A DNA stretch of 64,000 nt from Sinomonas susongensis (GTDB lineage Bacteria > Actinomycetota > Actinomycetes > Actinomycetales > Micrococcaceae). The stretch's first letter is position 1, and every line of letters starts with the position of its first letter. Positions 43,143-53,114 of this stretch are shown here, in pieces. The translations under genes and the position numbers were made by a program. The stretch covers positions 372,001-436,000 of the forward strand of contig NZ_SSNH01000001.1 in the NCBI RefSeq assembly GCF_005877005.1. The letters run 5' to 3'. Under the pieces are notes generated by a model. It was not told the origin of the DNA. It saw nothing but the letters and a program-made list of their open reading frames with translations, and did not search any database.

Positions 43143-43846
43143 GCCGTGGCCGCGCTGGTCTCGATCGCCGGCAGCTGCGCCCGGAGGCGGGCGGCGGCGT
43201 CCGCAGGATCATCCGCCTCGGTGACCGCTCGGACGACGACGACGCGGCTGGCCCCGGCGTCGACGACGCGGGCGATGCTGCTGTGGTCGATCCCGCCGAT
43301 TGCGAACCAGGGGATCGGCGTCCGTCCCGCGTCCCTGGCCTCGGCGGACCGCTGCGCGGCGTACTCGACGAGTTCCAGCCCCACTGGTGTCCGGCCGGGC
43401 TTGGTGGGGGTTGCCCATACGGGTCCCGTGCAGAAGTAGCCGAGGGGAGCGGCGTCGTCGCCGGTGCTGCCCTCGCCTGAGCTGGCTCCGAGGGCGGCGT
43501 CGACCTGCGACGGCGCGTGGGTCGAGAGGCCCACCGCGACTGCATCGCCCACGACGCGCCGCACGGCCTCGAGCGGGAGGTCGCGCTGCCCCACGTGGAA
43601 CACCGGCGCGCCGGAGAGCAACGCGATGTCGGCCCGGTCGTTGACGGCCCACAGCTTGCCGTGGCGCTCGGCGGCCGCCCTGAGGGTCTCGAGGAGTTCG
43701 AGTTCCTCGGCCGCCTCGATCTGCTTGTCGCGCAGCTGGATGATGTCGACGCCCCCCGAGAACGCAGCGTCGACGAAGGACGCGAAGTCGCCGCGGTCCC
43801 GCCGGGCGTCAGTGCACACGTAAAGCTGGGCGTCGGTCAGAGGCAT
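43139..43846 (-). CDS. thiE: Thiamine-phosphate synthase
   Basis: A 235-residue TIM-barrel enzyme that joins HMP-PP and the thiazole phosphate. Motifs: VDIIQLRDK, WAVNDRADIAL, HVGQRDLPL, GLSTHAPSQVDAAL, GYFCTGPVWATPTKP and FAIGGID. Family length is about 210; the extra length is an Asp/Gly/Ser insert after the STHAP helix. ATG 43846 has TAGTCT 6 nt upstream, so it is leaderless and outside the riboswitch, which points the other way to thiO. Confidence 0.94.
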   Translation of the reverse strand: MPLTDAQLYVCTDARRDRGDFASFVDAAFSGGVDIIQLRDKQIEAAEELELLETLRAAAERHGKLWAVNDRADIALLSGAPVFHVGQRDLPLEAVRRVVGDAVAVGLSTHAPSQVDAALGASSGEGSTGDDAAPLGYFCTGPVWATPTKPGRTPVGLELVEYAAQRSAEARDAGRTPIPWFAIGGIDHSSIARVVDAGASRVVVVRAVTEADDPADAAARLRAQLPAIETSAATA

Positions 43847-43852
43847 GGAACT

Positions 43853-43858
43853 AGACTA
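43853..43858 (-). promoter_or_regulatory. -10 box for leaderless thiE
   Basis: TAGTCT on the minus strand followed by AGTTCC and the ATG at 43846. Confidence 0.55.
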
Positions 43859-43892
43859 GACCTCACGACTGCGGGAGCCCGCGTATGACGAT

Positions 43893-43984
43893 CCGCCCCA
43901 AGGGTGGGCGGCGCCGCCGGGCTGAGAGGGCTTGAGCCGACCGTAAGAACCTGATCCGGCCTGTACCGGCGTAGGGAAGGACGA
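43893..43984 (+). promoter_or_regulatory. TPP riboswitch upstream of thiOSG
   Basis: The conserved THI-box elements are present in order: GGGTG (43902-43906), CTGAGAGGG (43922-43930), GAACCTGATC (43947-43956) and CGTAGGGA (43970-43977). TATGAC at 43884-43889 is a likely -10, placing the transcript start at the 5-prime edge of the aptamer. The thiO GTG (43992) is only 14 nt past the last element and its ribosome site AGGACGAGGA joins the aptamer end, which suggests control of translation start. Confidence 0.93.
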
Positions 43985-43991
43985 GGATTTC

Positions 43992-45211
43992 GTGGAGCAG
44001 TACCGGGGCGGGGCCCCGTCGGCTGACGTCGCCGTGATCGGAGGCGGGGTCGTGGGCCTGGGCATCGCGTGGGAGGCCGCGCGCTCGGGCCGCCACGTCG
44101 TCGTCGTCGACCCGGCTCCTGGCTCAGGGGCGAGCTTTGCGGCCGCGGGCATGCTGGCCGCGGTGAGCGAGTACCACTACCAGGAGGAGGACCTCCTCGG
44201 CCTCATGCTCATGTCCGCCCGGCGCTGGCCCGGCTTTGCCAGCCCGCTCGCCGCCGAGGCCGGCTACCTCCGGACGCCGACGCTGTGCGTCGGGGTGGAT
44301 GCGGCGGACCGCCAGGCGCTTGCCGACCTCCGCGCCGTGCAGGAGGAGCACGGACTCGAAGTACGCTCCCTCACGGTGCGGGAGGCACGAAGGCTCGAAC
44401 CGCTCCTGGCACCGGGAATCTCGGGTGCCTTCGAAATCGCTGCCGACCACCAGGTCGATCCGCGCCGGCTCGTGTCTGCGCTCCTGTCTCGGCTCGGCCC
44501 GGAGCGGCTCGTCCGTGAGCGCGCGCAGGGACTCCTCTGGGACAGCGGTCGGGTCGTCGGCGTGCGGCTTGCCGATGGGAGCGAAGTGCGTGCCGCCGAG
44601 ACGATCGTGGCCAACGGCCTGGGGGCCAGGACGCTTGAAGACCTGCCGGTCTCGCTCCCGCTCCGGCCGGTCTACGGCGACATCCTGCGCCTGCGTGTGC
44701 CCCCCAGCCTCCGGCCGCTCGTGACAGCGACGGTCCGCGGGCTCGTGCGGGGCAGACCTGTCTACCTCGTCCCGCGCTCGGACGGGACGGTCGTGATCGG
44801 CGCAACCCAGCGCGAGGACGGGTCCGACGCCGTCTCCGCGGGAGGCGTGTACGAACTGCTCCGGGACGCGCAGGCGCTCGTTCCGGCGGTCGCCGAGCTC
44901 GAGCTGTACGAGACCACGGCCCGGGCGAGGCCCGGGACCCCGGACAACGCGCCGCTTCTGGGGCGGGTCGCAGCGCGGCATGCGGAGGGCGGGGCCGCGG
45001 GCGACGGCGGTGACGTCCCGGGCCTCATCGTCGCCACGGGCTTCTTCCGTCATGGCGTCCTGCTCACAGCAGCAGCGGCGGCCATCTGCCGTGAAATCCT
45101 CGACGGCGGCACCGAGGAACGCTGGGCTGCGTTCCGCCCCGACCGCTTCATGGACGACCCGCGGCGGGCTTCCACCGTTCACGAGCGAAACCAGGCTTCA
45201 GGAAGGACCGC

Positions 45212-45215
<4 letters not shown>
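43992..45215 (+). CDS. thiO: Glycine oxidase ThiO
   Basis: A 407-residue FAD-dependent D-amino-acid-oxidase-fold enzyme that oxidises glycine to dehydroglycine for thiazole synthesis. The dinucleotide motif is DVAVIGGGVVGLGIAWEAAR near residue 12. GASFAAAGMLAAV is the ThiO-type FAD loop, and the C-terminal RPGTPDNAPLLGRV and VATGFFRHGVLLT complete the fold. GTG 43992 lies directly behind the TPP riboswitch. The stop overlaps thiS by 4 bp. Confidence 0.93.
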
Positions 45216-46365
<1,150 letters not shown>

Positions 46366-46366
46366 C

Positions 46367-46678
46367 TCAGCCCCTGAGCACGCGGGTGAGATCGGCGAGG
46401 TCCCGCTTCTCGCGGCGACGCTCGATGAGCTTCGTCACCGCGACCGAGACCACGAGGCCGAGCGCCATGGGGACGACCCACGGCATCCACAGGAGGCCGG
46501 TCAGGTAGCCCGTCCCGGCTGCGACCACGACAATCCAGGCGAGGCATGCGACGACGACGCCGAGCGCCACGGGGAGCATGATCCCATACTTCCCGTGCCG
46601 CCGGTCCGCCGCCCACAGCGCGAAGCCGACGCCGCCCGTCACGATGACGTCGATGACGAGGGACCAGACAGTCTCCAC
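46367..46678 (-). CDS. Small membrane protein of unknown function
   Basis: A 103-residue protein with three predicted membrane helices (WSLVIDVIVTGGVGFALWAA, IMLPVALGVVVACLAWIVVV, MPWVVPMALGLVVSVAVTKL) and a short basic C-terminal tail (ERRREKRDLADLTRVL). I do not recognise the family. GTG 46678 is 5 bp past the stop of the DUF3107 gene, so the two are probably co-translated. Convergent with thiG. Confidence 0.75.
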   Translation of the reverse strand: METVWSLVIDVIVTGGVGFALWAADRRHGKYGIMLPVALGVVVACLAWIVVVAAGTGYLTGLLWMPWVVPMALGLVVSVAVTKLIERRREKRDLADLTRVLRG

Positions 46679-46683
46679 TGGCG

Positions 46684-46908
46684 TCAGAGGGCGGCGAAGC
46701 CCACTCGGCGGGCCTCCTGAGCCCCGAGCTCGACGTAGCCGATGACCTTGGCCGGGATGATGACCTGGCGTCCCTTCTCGTCCTGGAGGCGGAGCTCGGT
46801 CTCCCCGGAGATGGCCTCCGCGACGAGCTTCGCAACGGCGTCGGCGTCCTGGGTGGACTCGAGCACGATCTCACGGCCGACGTTCTGGATGCCGATCTTG
46901 ATTTCCAC
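46684..46908 (-). CDS. DUF3107 small protein
   Basis: A 74-residue protein, MEIKIGIQNVGREIVLESTQ at the N terminus and KVIGYVELGAQEARRVGFA at the C terminus, the full conserved actinobacterial DUF3107 family (Rv3208A/TB9.4 type). Function unknown. The start is GTG 46908 with GGGAG upstream. It lies just downstream of a TetR gene, an arrangement also found in mycobacteria. Confidence 0.9.
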   Translation of the reverse strand: MEIKIGIQNVGREIVLESTQDADAVAKLVAEAISGETELRLQDEKGRQVIIPAKVIGYVELGAQEARRVGFAAL

Positions 46909-46981
46909 GTGGTCTCCCTATTGCTCAGTCAGAACATGGATGGGCCGGTGGGCGCGAGCCCGCCGGTCCTCTATAAGTACC

Positions 46982-47605
46982 TTAGGCCTCTTTGGGGAAT
47001 CGAGAGATTCCGCGCCAGGCCAAACGCGAGACGAGATCGCTCGCGACGTCGAGGTCCAAGTCGTGCGATGCCTCGAGCCAGTACCGGGCGCTCACCTGGG
47101 CCATGCCGGCGAGCCCTCGGCCCAGGAGCTGGGCCTCGACCATCGGCAGCCTCGTGTCGGCCGCGATGACCCGCGCGATGGCCTCGGCGAACCCGCGATT
47201 GAACGTCTCCAGCCGGGAGGCGACCTCGGGGTCGTTCACGAGGTCGGATTCGAAGACGAGGCGATGCGCCTTGTCGTCCTTTGCGATGAACTCGTAGTAC
47301 GTGCGCATGACGGCGCGCACGCGCTCACGGTTGTCGGTGGTCGAGTCGAGCGCGGACCGCGTTAGCTCGGTCAGTGCGGCAAGGTGGCTGTCGAGCAGGG
47401 CGAGGTACAGGTCGCGCTTGGACGGGAAATGCTGGTACAGCACGGGCTTGGAGACCTGGGCGGTCTCTGCGATATCGTCCATGGCGGCGCCGTGGTACCC
47501 ATTCGCCGCGAAGACCTCGAGGGCCGCGCTGAGGAGCTGCGCCCTCCGCTCGTCCCGGGGGAGGCGCGGGGACCGCATCGATGCCGGGCGAGGCTCGGTG
47601 CTCAC
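46982..47605 (-). CDS. TetR-family transcriptional regulator (Rv3208-like)
   Basis: A 207-residue regulator. The helix-turn-helix is at residues about 15-60 (RRAQLLSAALEVFAANGYHG, DDIAETAQVSKPVLYQHFPS). The C-terminal domain shows VRAVMRTYYEFIAKDD and AQVSARYWLEASHDLD. I chose GTG 47605 since a good AGGAAGGTGG site lies upstream; the frame is open to 47638. It is divergent from moeZ and followed by DUF3107, the conserved actinobacterial order. Confidence 0.88.
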   Translation of the reverse strand: MSTEPRPASMRSPRLPRDERRAQLLSAALEVFAANGYHGAAMDDIAETAQVSKPVLYQHFPSKRDLYLALLDSHLAALTELTRSALDSTTDNRERVRAVMRTYYEFIAKDDKAHRLVFESDLVNDPEVASRLETFNRGFAEAIARVIAADTRLPMVEAQLLGRGLAGMAQVSARYWLEASHDLDLDVASDLVSRLAWRGISRFPKEA

Positions 47606-47700
47606 AGCCCCACCTTCCTCTCGCGCTGTCTCACGCACAAACTATGCATTCACTCTACCCGCGGGTTGCCTCACCGGCGCATGCGCCACGCTCTCGGGCA

Positions 47701-47706
47701 TAGGCT
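47701..47706 (+). promoter_or_regulatory. -10 box for leaderless moeZ
   Basis: TAGGCT followed by GGAAGC and the ATG at 47713. Confidence 0.5.
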
Positions 47707-47712
47707 GGAAGC

Positions 47713-48900
47713 ATGTCCGCGACCTCCGACCAGACCACACTTCCGCCGCTTGTGGAGCCAGCGCCGCCGCTGACACCCGAAGAGGTGCAGCGGTACTCGC
47801 GGCACGTCATCATCCCCGAGATCGGCGACACCGGGCAGCGGCGGCTCAAGAACGCCAAGGTCCTCGTGATCGGTGCCGGCGGCCTGGGCTCGCCCGCGCT
47901 CCTGTACCTCGCCGCAGCGGGTGTCGGGACCCTCGGGATCGTCGACGACGACGCGGTGGAGCTCAGCAACCTGCAGCGGCAGGTCATCCACGGAGTCTCG
48001 GACGTCGGCCGCCCCAAGGCGCAGTCAGCCCGCGACGCGGTCCGCGAGCTCAACCCGCTCGTCGACGTCCGCCTCCACGAGGTGTACCTCGACGCCTCGA
48101 ACGCCCTCGAGATCTTCGCGGGCTACGACCTCATCCTGGATGGGACCGACAACTTCGCTACGCGGTACCTGGTCAACGACGCCGCGGCGATCCTCGGCAA
48201 ACCCTACGTGTGGGGCTCGATCTTCCGCTTCGACGGGCAGGTGAGCGTCTTCTGGGAGAAGTACGGGCCGACGTACCGGGATCTCTACCCAGAAGCACCG
48301 CCAGCGGGGTCGGTACCGTCGTGCGGCGAGGGCGGTGTCTACGGCATGCTCTGTGCGACGATCGGCGCGTCCATGGTGACCGAGGCCGTCAAGCTCATCA
48401 CCGGCGTCGGCCGCACCCTGCTCGGCCGGGTCCAGCTCTACGACGCCCTGCACGCGAGCTGGCGCGAGCTGCGCGTCTCGAAGGACCCGGAGGCGCAGCC
48501 CATCACCCAGCTCGTGGACTACGAGGCCTTCTGCGGCGTGGCCCCTGCCGCCCCTGCCCCGTCGGGGCAGACTGTCACGGCGCGCGAGCTGGCGGACATG
48601 CTCGAGGCGCGCGAGGCTGGCCTGGCCGACTTCGAGCTGATCGACGTCAGGGAGCCGGGGGAGTACGCGATGGTGAGCATTCCCGGCGCACGGCTCATCC
48701 CGCAGGGTCGGCTGCTCTCGGGGGAGGCCTGGGGGGAGGTCCCGAAGGACAAGGACGTCGTTTTTCACTGCAAGTCCGGGGTCCGCTCGGCCAACGTCCT
48801 CGCAGCCGCCCAGACGGCGGGTTTCAGCACCGCGAGGCATCTCGAGGGTGGGGTCCTCGCTTGGGTGCGGGACGTGGAACCGGACAAGCCGACGTACTGA
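47713..48900 (+). CDS. moeZ: MoeZ-type adenylyltransferase/sulfurtransferase (MoeB-rhodanese fusion)
   Basis: A 395-residue E1-like enzyme. Residues 20-270 are the ThiF/MoeB domain with KVLVIGAGGLGSPALLYLAA, DDDAVELSNLQRQVIHGVSD and DGTDNFATRYLVND. Residues about 290-390 are a rhodanese domain with active Cys in VFHCKSGVRSANVL. It adenylates and thiocarboxylates ubiquitin-like carriers (MoaD, CysO, and probably ThiS). The zinc CxxC pairs of E. coli MoeB are not seen, typical for MoeZ. Confidence 0.92.
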   Translation: MSATSDQTTLPPLVEPAPPLTPEEVQRYSRHVIIPEIGDTGQRRLKNAKVLVIGAGGLGSPALLYLAAAGVGTLGIVDDDAVELSNLQRQVIHGVSDVGRPKAQSARDAVRELNPLVDVRLHEVYLDASNALEIFAGYDLILDGTDNFATRYLVNDAAAILGKPYVWGSIFRFDGQVSVFWEKYGPTYRDLYPEAPPAGSVPSCGEGGVYGMLCATIGASMVTEAVKLITGVGRTLLGRVQLYDALHASWRELRVSKDPEAQPITQLVDYEAFCGVAPAAPAPSGQTVTARELADMLEAREAGLADFELIDVREPGEYAMVSIPGARLIPQGRLLSGEAWGEVPKDKDVVFHCKSGVRSANVLAAAQTAGFSTARHLEGGVLAWVRDVEPDKPTY

Positions 48901-48908
48901 TGTTCCCG

Positions 48909-48949
48909 TCGGGCCTGACGACCTCAGGACCGGGGAAGATCAGGCCCGA
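48909..48949. terminator. Hairpin between convergent moeZ and hemA
   Basis: 10-bp stem TCGGGCCTGA (48909-48918) against TCAGGCCCGA (48940-48949) with a 21-nt loop, 8 nt past the moeZ stop. Confidence 0.6.
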
Positions 48950-48995
48950 GCCCTCGCGCAGCGGCCGCGCGGGCTGTCCGCCTCCGGCCGAGGCC

Positions 48996-50345
48996 TCAGC
49001 CGGCCTGCGTGTGGTCGACCGGGCAGTCCTCTGCCGACTCGGCGGCCTTCTGGGCGTCGTGGTCCTCGCCGAGCGACTCGGCGACGACGGACGGCAGCTC
49101 GACGCTGATCCCATAGAGGGTGTCGAGCGCAGCCAGGTACTCGGCCTCACGGCCCTGGGCCGCAAGCTCGCGGGCCCGCACGGTCGGGGTGTGGAGCAGC
49201 TGCTTGACCATGCGGCGCATGGCGAACTCGACCTCCTCGGCGGCGGCGGTGCAGCCGTGCCGGGCGCGGACCTTGTCGATCTCGGCGTCGAGGACCGCCA
49301 TCGTGTGGCGGCGCAGCGCCACGATGGCGGCGTCGGCCTGACGCGCCTGACGCTGGGACTCGAAATCCTGCGCGGCGGCGTCGACGATGCGGCTCGCCTC
49401 GGTGAGGGCCTCGGCCTGCTCCTGGGGCGCCGCGAGGCGCACCGACTCGAGCGTCACGAGCTCGACGTTCTCGAGAGAGCCGACGGCGGGGTCGAAGTCA
49501 TGGGTGAGCGCGAGGTCGATCACGATGAGCTGCTGCGGGGATTCCGAGCGGATGGCTGCGAGCTCGACGGCCTCCATGGGCGTGGTCGAGCCGCTGCAGC
49601 CGATGAGCACGTCGGCCTGCGCAATCGCCTCCGGGAGCTGTTCGGGAGTCACCGCGAGGCCCCCGCGGGCCGCGGCGAACTCCTCGGCTCGGCCCGACGA
49701 GGAATACACCTCGACGTGCGTGCATCCGCGCTCGCGGAGCAGCGCCATCGTGGCGCCCGCGTAGGCGCCTGTCCCGAAGAGGACCGCGCGCTTGGCCGTC
49801 CAGTCGGGCTCGTCGGCGAGATCGGCCGCGAGGTCGAGCGCGACCGACACGATCGAGAGGCCACGGCTCCCGAGCGCGGTCTGCGTGCCGACGTCCTTCG
49901 CGGTGCGGGACGCGGCCTGGAAAAGGCGGACGAGGGTGGGGCTTGCCGTGCCCTCCTCCTGGGCGGAGATGAGCGCGCGGCGCACCTGGCCCGCGATCTC
50001 GCGTTCGCCGACGACCGCGGAGTCCAGGCCCGAGCTCACGGCGAAGAGATGGCGCGCGACGTCGGCCCCGTCCTTCGTCCGGAAGATGTCCGAGACGGTG
50101 GAGCCCGGCACGCCGCTCCGCTGGCTGATCTCGGCGACGAAGGCCGAGCGTGCCGCCTCGAGGTCTTCAGGGGCGGGCGCCTCCGCATAGATCTCGAAGC
50201 GGTTGCAGGTCGAGAGGACCACCGCGCCGGCGACAGCGGGGGACTTCGAGGCCGATGAGGCCACGGTGGCAGCACCGTTGCTCAAGAGGGCAACGGTTTC
50301 GAGATTCAGATCGGCGTGAGTCGCCACCATCGAGAAAACAACCAC
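48996..50345 (-). CDS. hemA: Glutamyl-tRNA reductase
   Basis: A 449-residue NADPH-dependent enzyme that reduces glutamyl-tRNA to glutamate-1-semialdehyde, the first committed step of C5 haem synthesis. The catalytic cysteine is in [12 protein letters not shown] (Cys47). The tRNA/active region [15 protein letters not shown] and the NADPH site [16 protein letters not shown] follow, then the C-terminal dimer helix ([20 protein letters not shown]). Start GTG 50345 ([13 protein letters not shown]) has a TATGAT box 9 nt upstream; ATG 50330 is an alternative. It is divergent from the rest of the haem genes. Confidence 0.94.
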   Translation of the reverse strand: MVVFSMVATHADLNLETVALLSNGAATVASSASKSPAVAGAVVLSTCNRFEIYAEAPAPEDLEAARSAFVAEISQRSGVPGSTVSDIFRTKDGADVARHLFAVSSGLDSAVVGEREIAGQVRRALISAQEEGTASPTLVRLFQAASRTAKDVGTQTALGSRGLSIVSVALDLAADLADEPDWTAKRAVLFGTGAYAGATMALLRERGCTHVEVYSSSGRAEEFAAARGGLAVTPEQLPEAIAQADVLIGCSGSTTPMEAVELAAIRSESPQQLIVIDLALTHDFDPAVGSLENVELVTLESVRLAAPQEQAEALTEASRIVDAAAQDFESQRQARQADAAIVALRRHTMAVLDAEIDKVRARHGCTAAAEEVEFAMRRMVKQLLHTPTVRARELAAQGREAEYLAALDTLYGISVELPSVVAESLGEDHDAQKAAESAEDCPVDHTQAG

Positions 50346-50354
50346 AGCCCGACC

Positions 50355-50459
50355 ATCATAGCTTTTCGATCCGGTGTAGAACACGCCATTTCGACCGTGA
50401 TCTGCGTAACCCCCGTGTGACACATCGTCAGCATGAGGCCTTGCCCCCTCTGAGAGAAT
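50355..50459. promoter_or_regulatory. Divergent promoters of hemA and hemE
   Basis: Minus strand: strong -10 TATGAT (50360-50355), 9 nt before GTG 50345. Plus strand: weak hexamer GAGAAT (50454-50459), 6 nt before ATG 50466. Both transcripts would have almost no leader. Confidence 0.5.
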
Positions 50460-50465
50460 CGGCCT

Positions 50466-51521
50466 ATGACCCTCAGCCCTGACCACCCCCTCAAGGACGG
50501 CCGGACCGCGCAGTCTTCCCTCATCACCGCGTACCGGGGAGCACGTCCGAGCAGTCGCCCCGTGTGGTTCATGCGGCAGGCCGGCCGCTCCCTGCCCGAA
50601 TACCGAGCCGCGCGGGAAGGCGTCGGGATGCTCGAGGCCTGCCTCAAGCCGGAACTGGCGGCCGAGATCACGATCCAGCCTGTGCGCCGTCACGGCGTGG
50701 ACGCCGGGATCTTCTTCTCCGACATCGTCATTCCCCTGAAGCTGGCCGGGATCGGGGTCGACATCGCCCCGGGCGTCGGGCCTGTGCTCGAGCGGCCGAT
50801 CCGCACGCCGGACGACGTCGCCGCGCTCCCGCGCCTCGAGGACTCGATCTTCGCGCCCATCCGGGACGCCGTCCGGCTTGCGGTCGAGGAGCTGGGAACG
50901 ACCCCGCTCATCGGATTCGCGGGCGCACCGTTCACCGTTGCGGCCTACATGATCGAGGGGCGGCCGTCCCGCGATCACCTGGGGCCCCGCACCATGATGC
51001 ACGGGGACCCGTCAACCTGGCAGGCGCTCATGGAATGGACGGCCGATGCGTCGGGCCGATTCCTGAGGGCCCAGATCGAGGCCGGCGCCTCGGCCGGCCA
51101 GCTCTTCGATTCGTGGGCGGGCTCGCTCGGCCTCGAGGACTATCGGCGCAGTGCCGCGCCGTACTCCTCGCGCGCTCTCGACCACGTCCGGGATCTCGGT
51201 GCCCCGCTCGTCCACTTCGGAACCGGCACCTCGGAGCTCCTGGGCGCCATGTACGAGGTGGGGGTCGACGCCGTCGGCGTGGACTACCGCCTGCCCATCC
51301 AGGAGGCCAACCGGCGGCTGGGAGGCCGCGTCGTCCTCCAGGGGAACATCGACCCCGCCCTGCTCGCAGCACCGTGGAACGTCCTCGAGGCGCACGTGCG
51401 GGAGATCGTGCGGCACGGTGCTTCCGCTCCCGGCCATGTCCTGAACCTCGGCCATGGGGTACCGCCGGAGACCGACCCGGGCGTCCTGACGCGCCTCGTC
51501 GAGCTCATCCACTCGATCTAG
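50466..51521 (+). CDS. hemE: Uroporphyrinogen decarboxylase
   Basis: A 351-residue TIM-barrel enzyme converting uroporphyrinogen III to coproporphyrinogen III. Motifs: [16 protein letters not shown] (residues 28-43), [41 protein letters not shown] and [14 protein letters not shown]. Length fits. It is the first gene of the plus-strand haem operon and is 7 bp from hemG. Confidence 0.96.
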   Translation: MTLSPDHPLKDGRTAQSSLITAYRGARPSSRPVWFMRQAGRSLPEYRAAREGVGMLEACLKPELAAEITIQPVRRHGVDAGIFFSDIVIPLKLAGIGVDIAPGVGPVLERPIRTPDDVAALPRLEDSIFAPIRDAVRLAVEELGTTPLIGFAGAPFTVAAYMIEGRPSRDHLGPRTMMHGDPSTWQALMEWTADASGRFLRAQIEAGASAGQLFDSWAGSLGLEDYRRSAAPYSSRALDHVRDLGAPLVHFGTGTSELLGAMYEVGVDAVGVDYRLPIQEANRRLGGRVVLQGNIDPALLAAPWNVLEAHVREIVRHGASAPGHVLNLGHGVPPETDPGVLTRLVELIHSI

Positions 51522-51528
51522 GCGCGCA

Positions 51529-53043
51529 ATGGAAGCAGAGCAGAGCGAGGGGCGCCGGGTGCCCGCCGCTCGCGCCGTCGTCGTCGGCGGGAGCGAGGGG
51601 CGCCGGGTGCCCGCCGCTCGCGCCGTCGTCGTCGGCGGGGGAGTGGCCGGCCTCTCCGCCGCGCTCGAGCTCCGCGGCCGCGGCGTCGACGTCACCGTCC
51701 TCGAGGCGGCAGACCGATGGGGCGGGTGCGTCGGGGTCCACGAGGTCGCGGGGCTCACCCTCGACAGCGGCGCTGAGTCGTTCGCGACCCGCACCGACGG
51801 TGTGAAGAGCCTGCTCGACGAGCTCGGCCTCGCGGGGGAGGTGGTGACCCCTCACCCCTCCGGCGCGTGGGTCCAGCTTCCCAGCGGAGCAGAAGAGCTG
51901 CCGAAGGCGGGCGTCCTCGGCATCCCGTCCAATCCGTGGGACCGCGAGGTGCGCTCGGCCCTCGGCTGGTGGGGGTCGTTCCGGGCGTCGCTCGACCGCT
52001 ACCTCCCCGCCCGGCCGCCGCGCGAGCAGGAGAGTGTGGCCGCCGTCGTCCGCGCGCGGATGGGCAGGCGCGTCCTCGAGCGCCTCGTCGCGCCCGTGGT
52101 CGGGGGCGTGCATTCGGCGGATCCCGAGCTCCTGGACATCGACATGGTCGCGCCGGGACTGCGCACGCTCATGGTTGAGCGGGGCTCCCTCGCGGGGGCC
52201 GTCGCGGCACAGCGCGAGCGCGGCGCGGCGCGCGCCGGGGCGAAGGCGGGCTCTGCCGTGGCGGGCGTGAGGGGAGGAATGAACCGTCTCGTCACCGCGC
52301 TCGTGTCCCGGCTCGCGGACGACGGCGCCACCCTCGTGAGCGGGGAGCGCGCCGAGCGCCTGGACCGCTCGGGCAGCGGGTGGCGCGTGGGGACTGTGCG
52401 GAGCGACGGCACCGTCAATGCCTACGACGCCGATTGCGTGGTCGTCGCGCTCGGGGGGCCCGCGGCGGTCGAACTGCTCTCGGACGCCGTCCCGGAGCTC
52501 GCAGGCCATGAGCCGGTTCCCGGCCCCGAGGTCAAGCTCGTCACGCTCGTGCTCGACAAGCCCGAACTGGGCACGCGTCCGCGGGGTACGGGCGTCCTCG
52601 TCGCACCACAGTCGCCGGGCATCCATGCCAAGGCCCTGACGCACGCGACGGCGAAGTGGTCCTGGCTCGCGGACGAGGCCGGCCCCGGCACGCATGTCGT
52701 CCGGCTCTCCTACGGCCGCGCCGAGGACCCGGGCGCGACGCCGGCGGACCAGGAACCCGAGACCGACGGCGAGCTGTTCCGGGCTGCGCTCGCCGACGCC
52801 TCCCTCCTCCTGACGGTTCCCCTTGCACCGGAGGACGTGCTCGGCTGGGACGTGGTGCGGTGGGAGGACGTCCTGCCTTTCGCGACGGTGGGGCATCGCG
52901 AGCGTGTCGCAGAGATCCGCCGGCTCGTCGCCGCCCAGCCCGGCCTCGCCGTCGTCGGCGGCTGGGCCGCGGGGAACGGGCTGGCCTCGGTCGTGCCCGA
53001 TGCCCGCAGGCAGGCGGGGGAGCTTGCGGACAGGCTCGTGTGA
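51529..53043 (+). CDS. hemG: Coproporphyrinogen III oxidase / protoporphyrinogen oxidase (HemY/CgoX type)
   Basis: A 504-residue FAD-dependent oxidase that yields coproporphyrin III in the actinobacterial pathway. The genuine FAD motif VVVGGGVAGLSAALEL is at residues 33-48. Other motifs: EAADRWGGCV and the C-terminal VVGGWAAGNGLASVV. The N terminus is odd: residues 6-21 (SEGRRVPAARAVVVGG) are repeated exactly at 22-37 by a 48-bp perfect DNA duplication, adding an extra copy of the first beta strand. Family members usually begin a few residues before one such strand. Confidence 0.9.
   Translation: MEAEQSEGRRVPAARAVVVGGSEGRRVPAARAVVVGGGVAGLSAALELRGRGVDVTVLEAADRWGGCVGVHEVAGLTLDSGAESFATRTDGVKSLLDELGLAGEVVTPHPSGAWVQLPSGAEELPKAGVLGIPSNPWDREVRSALGWWGSFRASLDRYLPARPPREQESVAAVVRARMGRRVLERLVAPVVGGVHSADPELLDIDMVAPGLRTLMVERGSLAGAVAAQRERGAARAGAKAGSAVAGVRGGMNRLVTALVSRLADDGATLVSGERAERLDRSGSGWRVGTVRSDGTVNAYDADCVVVALGGPAAVELLSDAVPELAGHEPVPGPEVKLVTLVLDKPELGTRPRGTGVLVAPQSPGIHAKALTHATAKWSWLADEAGPGTHVVRLSYGRAEDPGATPADQEPETDGELFRAALADASLLLTVPLAPEDVLGWDVVRWEDVLPFATVGHRERVAEIRRLVAAQPGLAVVGGWAAGNGLASVVPDARRQAGELADRLV
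51544..51639 (+). repeat. Perfect 48-bp tandem duplication inside hemG
   Basis: 51544-51591 and 51592-51639 are identical and in frame (16 codons). It duplicates the FAD-binding beta strand at the protein start. Confidence 0.97.
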
Positions 53044-53051
53044 GCTTCATC

Positions 53052-53072
53052 ACTTCTACGTCTTGTAGAAGT
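53052..53072. promoter_or_regulatory. Palindromic operator candidate upstream of hemQ
   Basis: ACTTCTAC-GTCTT-GTAGAAGT, perfect 8-bp arms (53052-53059 and 53065-53072), 9 bp past the hemG stop and 42 bp before the hemQ ATG, in the only large gap of this operon. It may be a repressor site or a small RNA hairpin. Confidence 0.6.
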
Positions 53073-53114
53073 ATCTGATTCGATTTGCCGCCGACGAAGG
53101 AGCACACTGGACCC

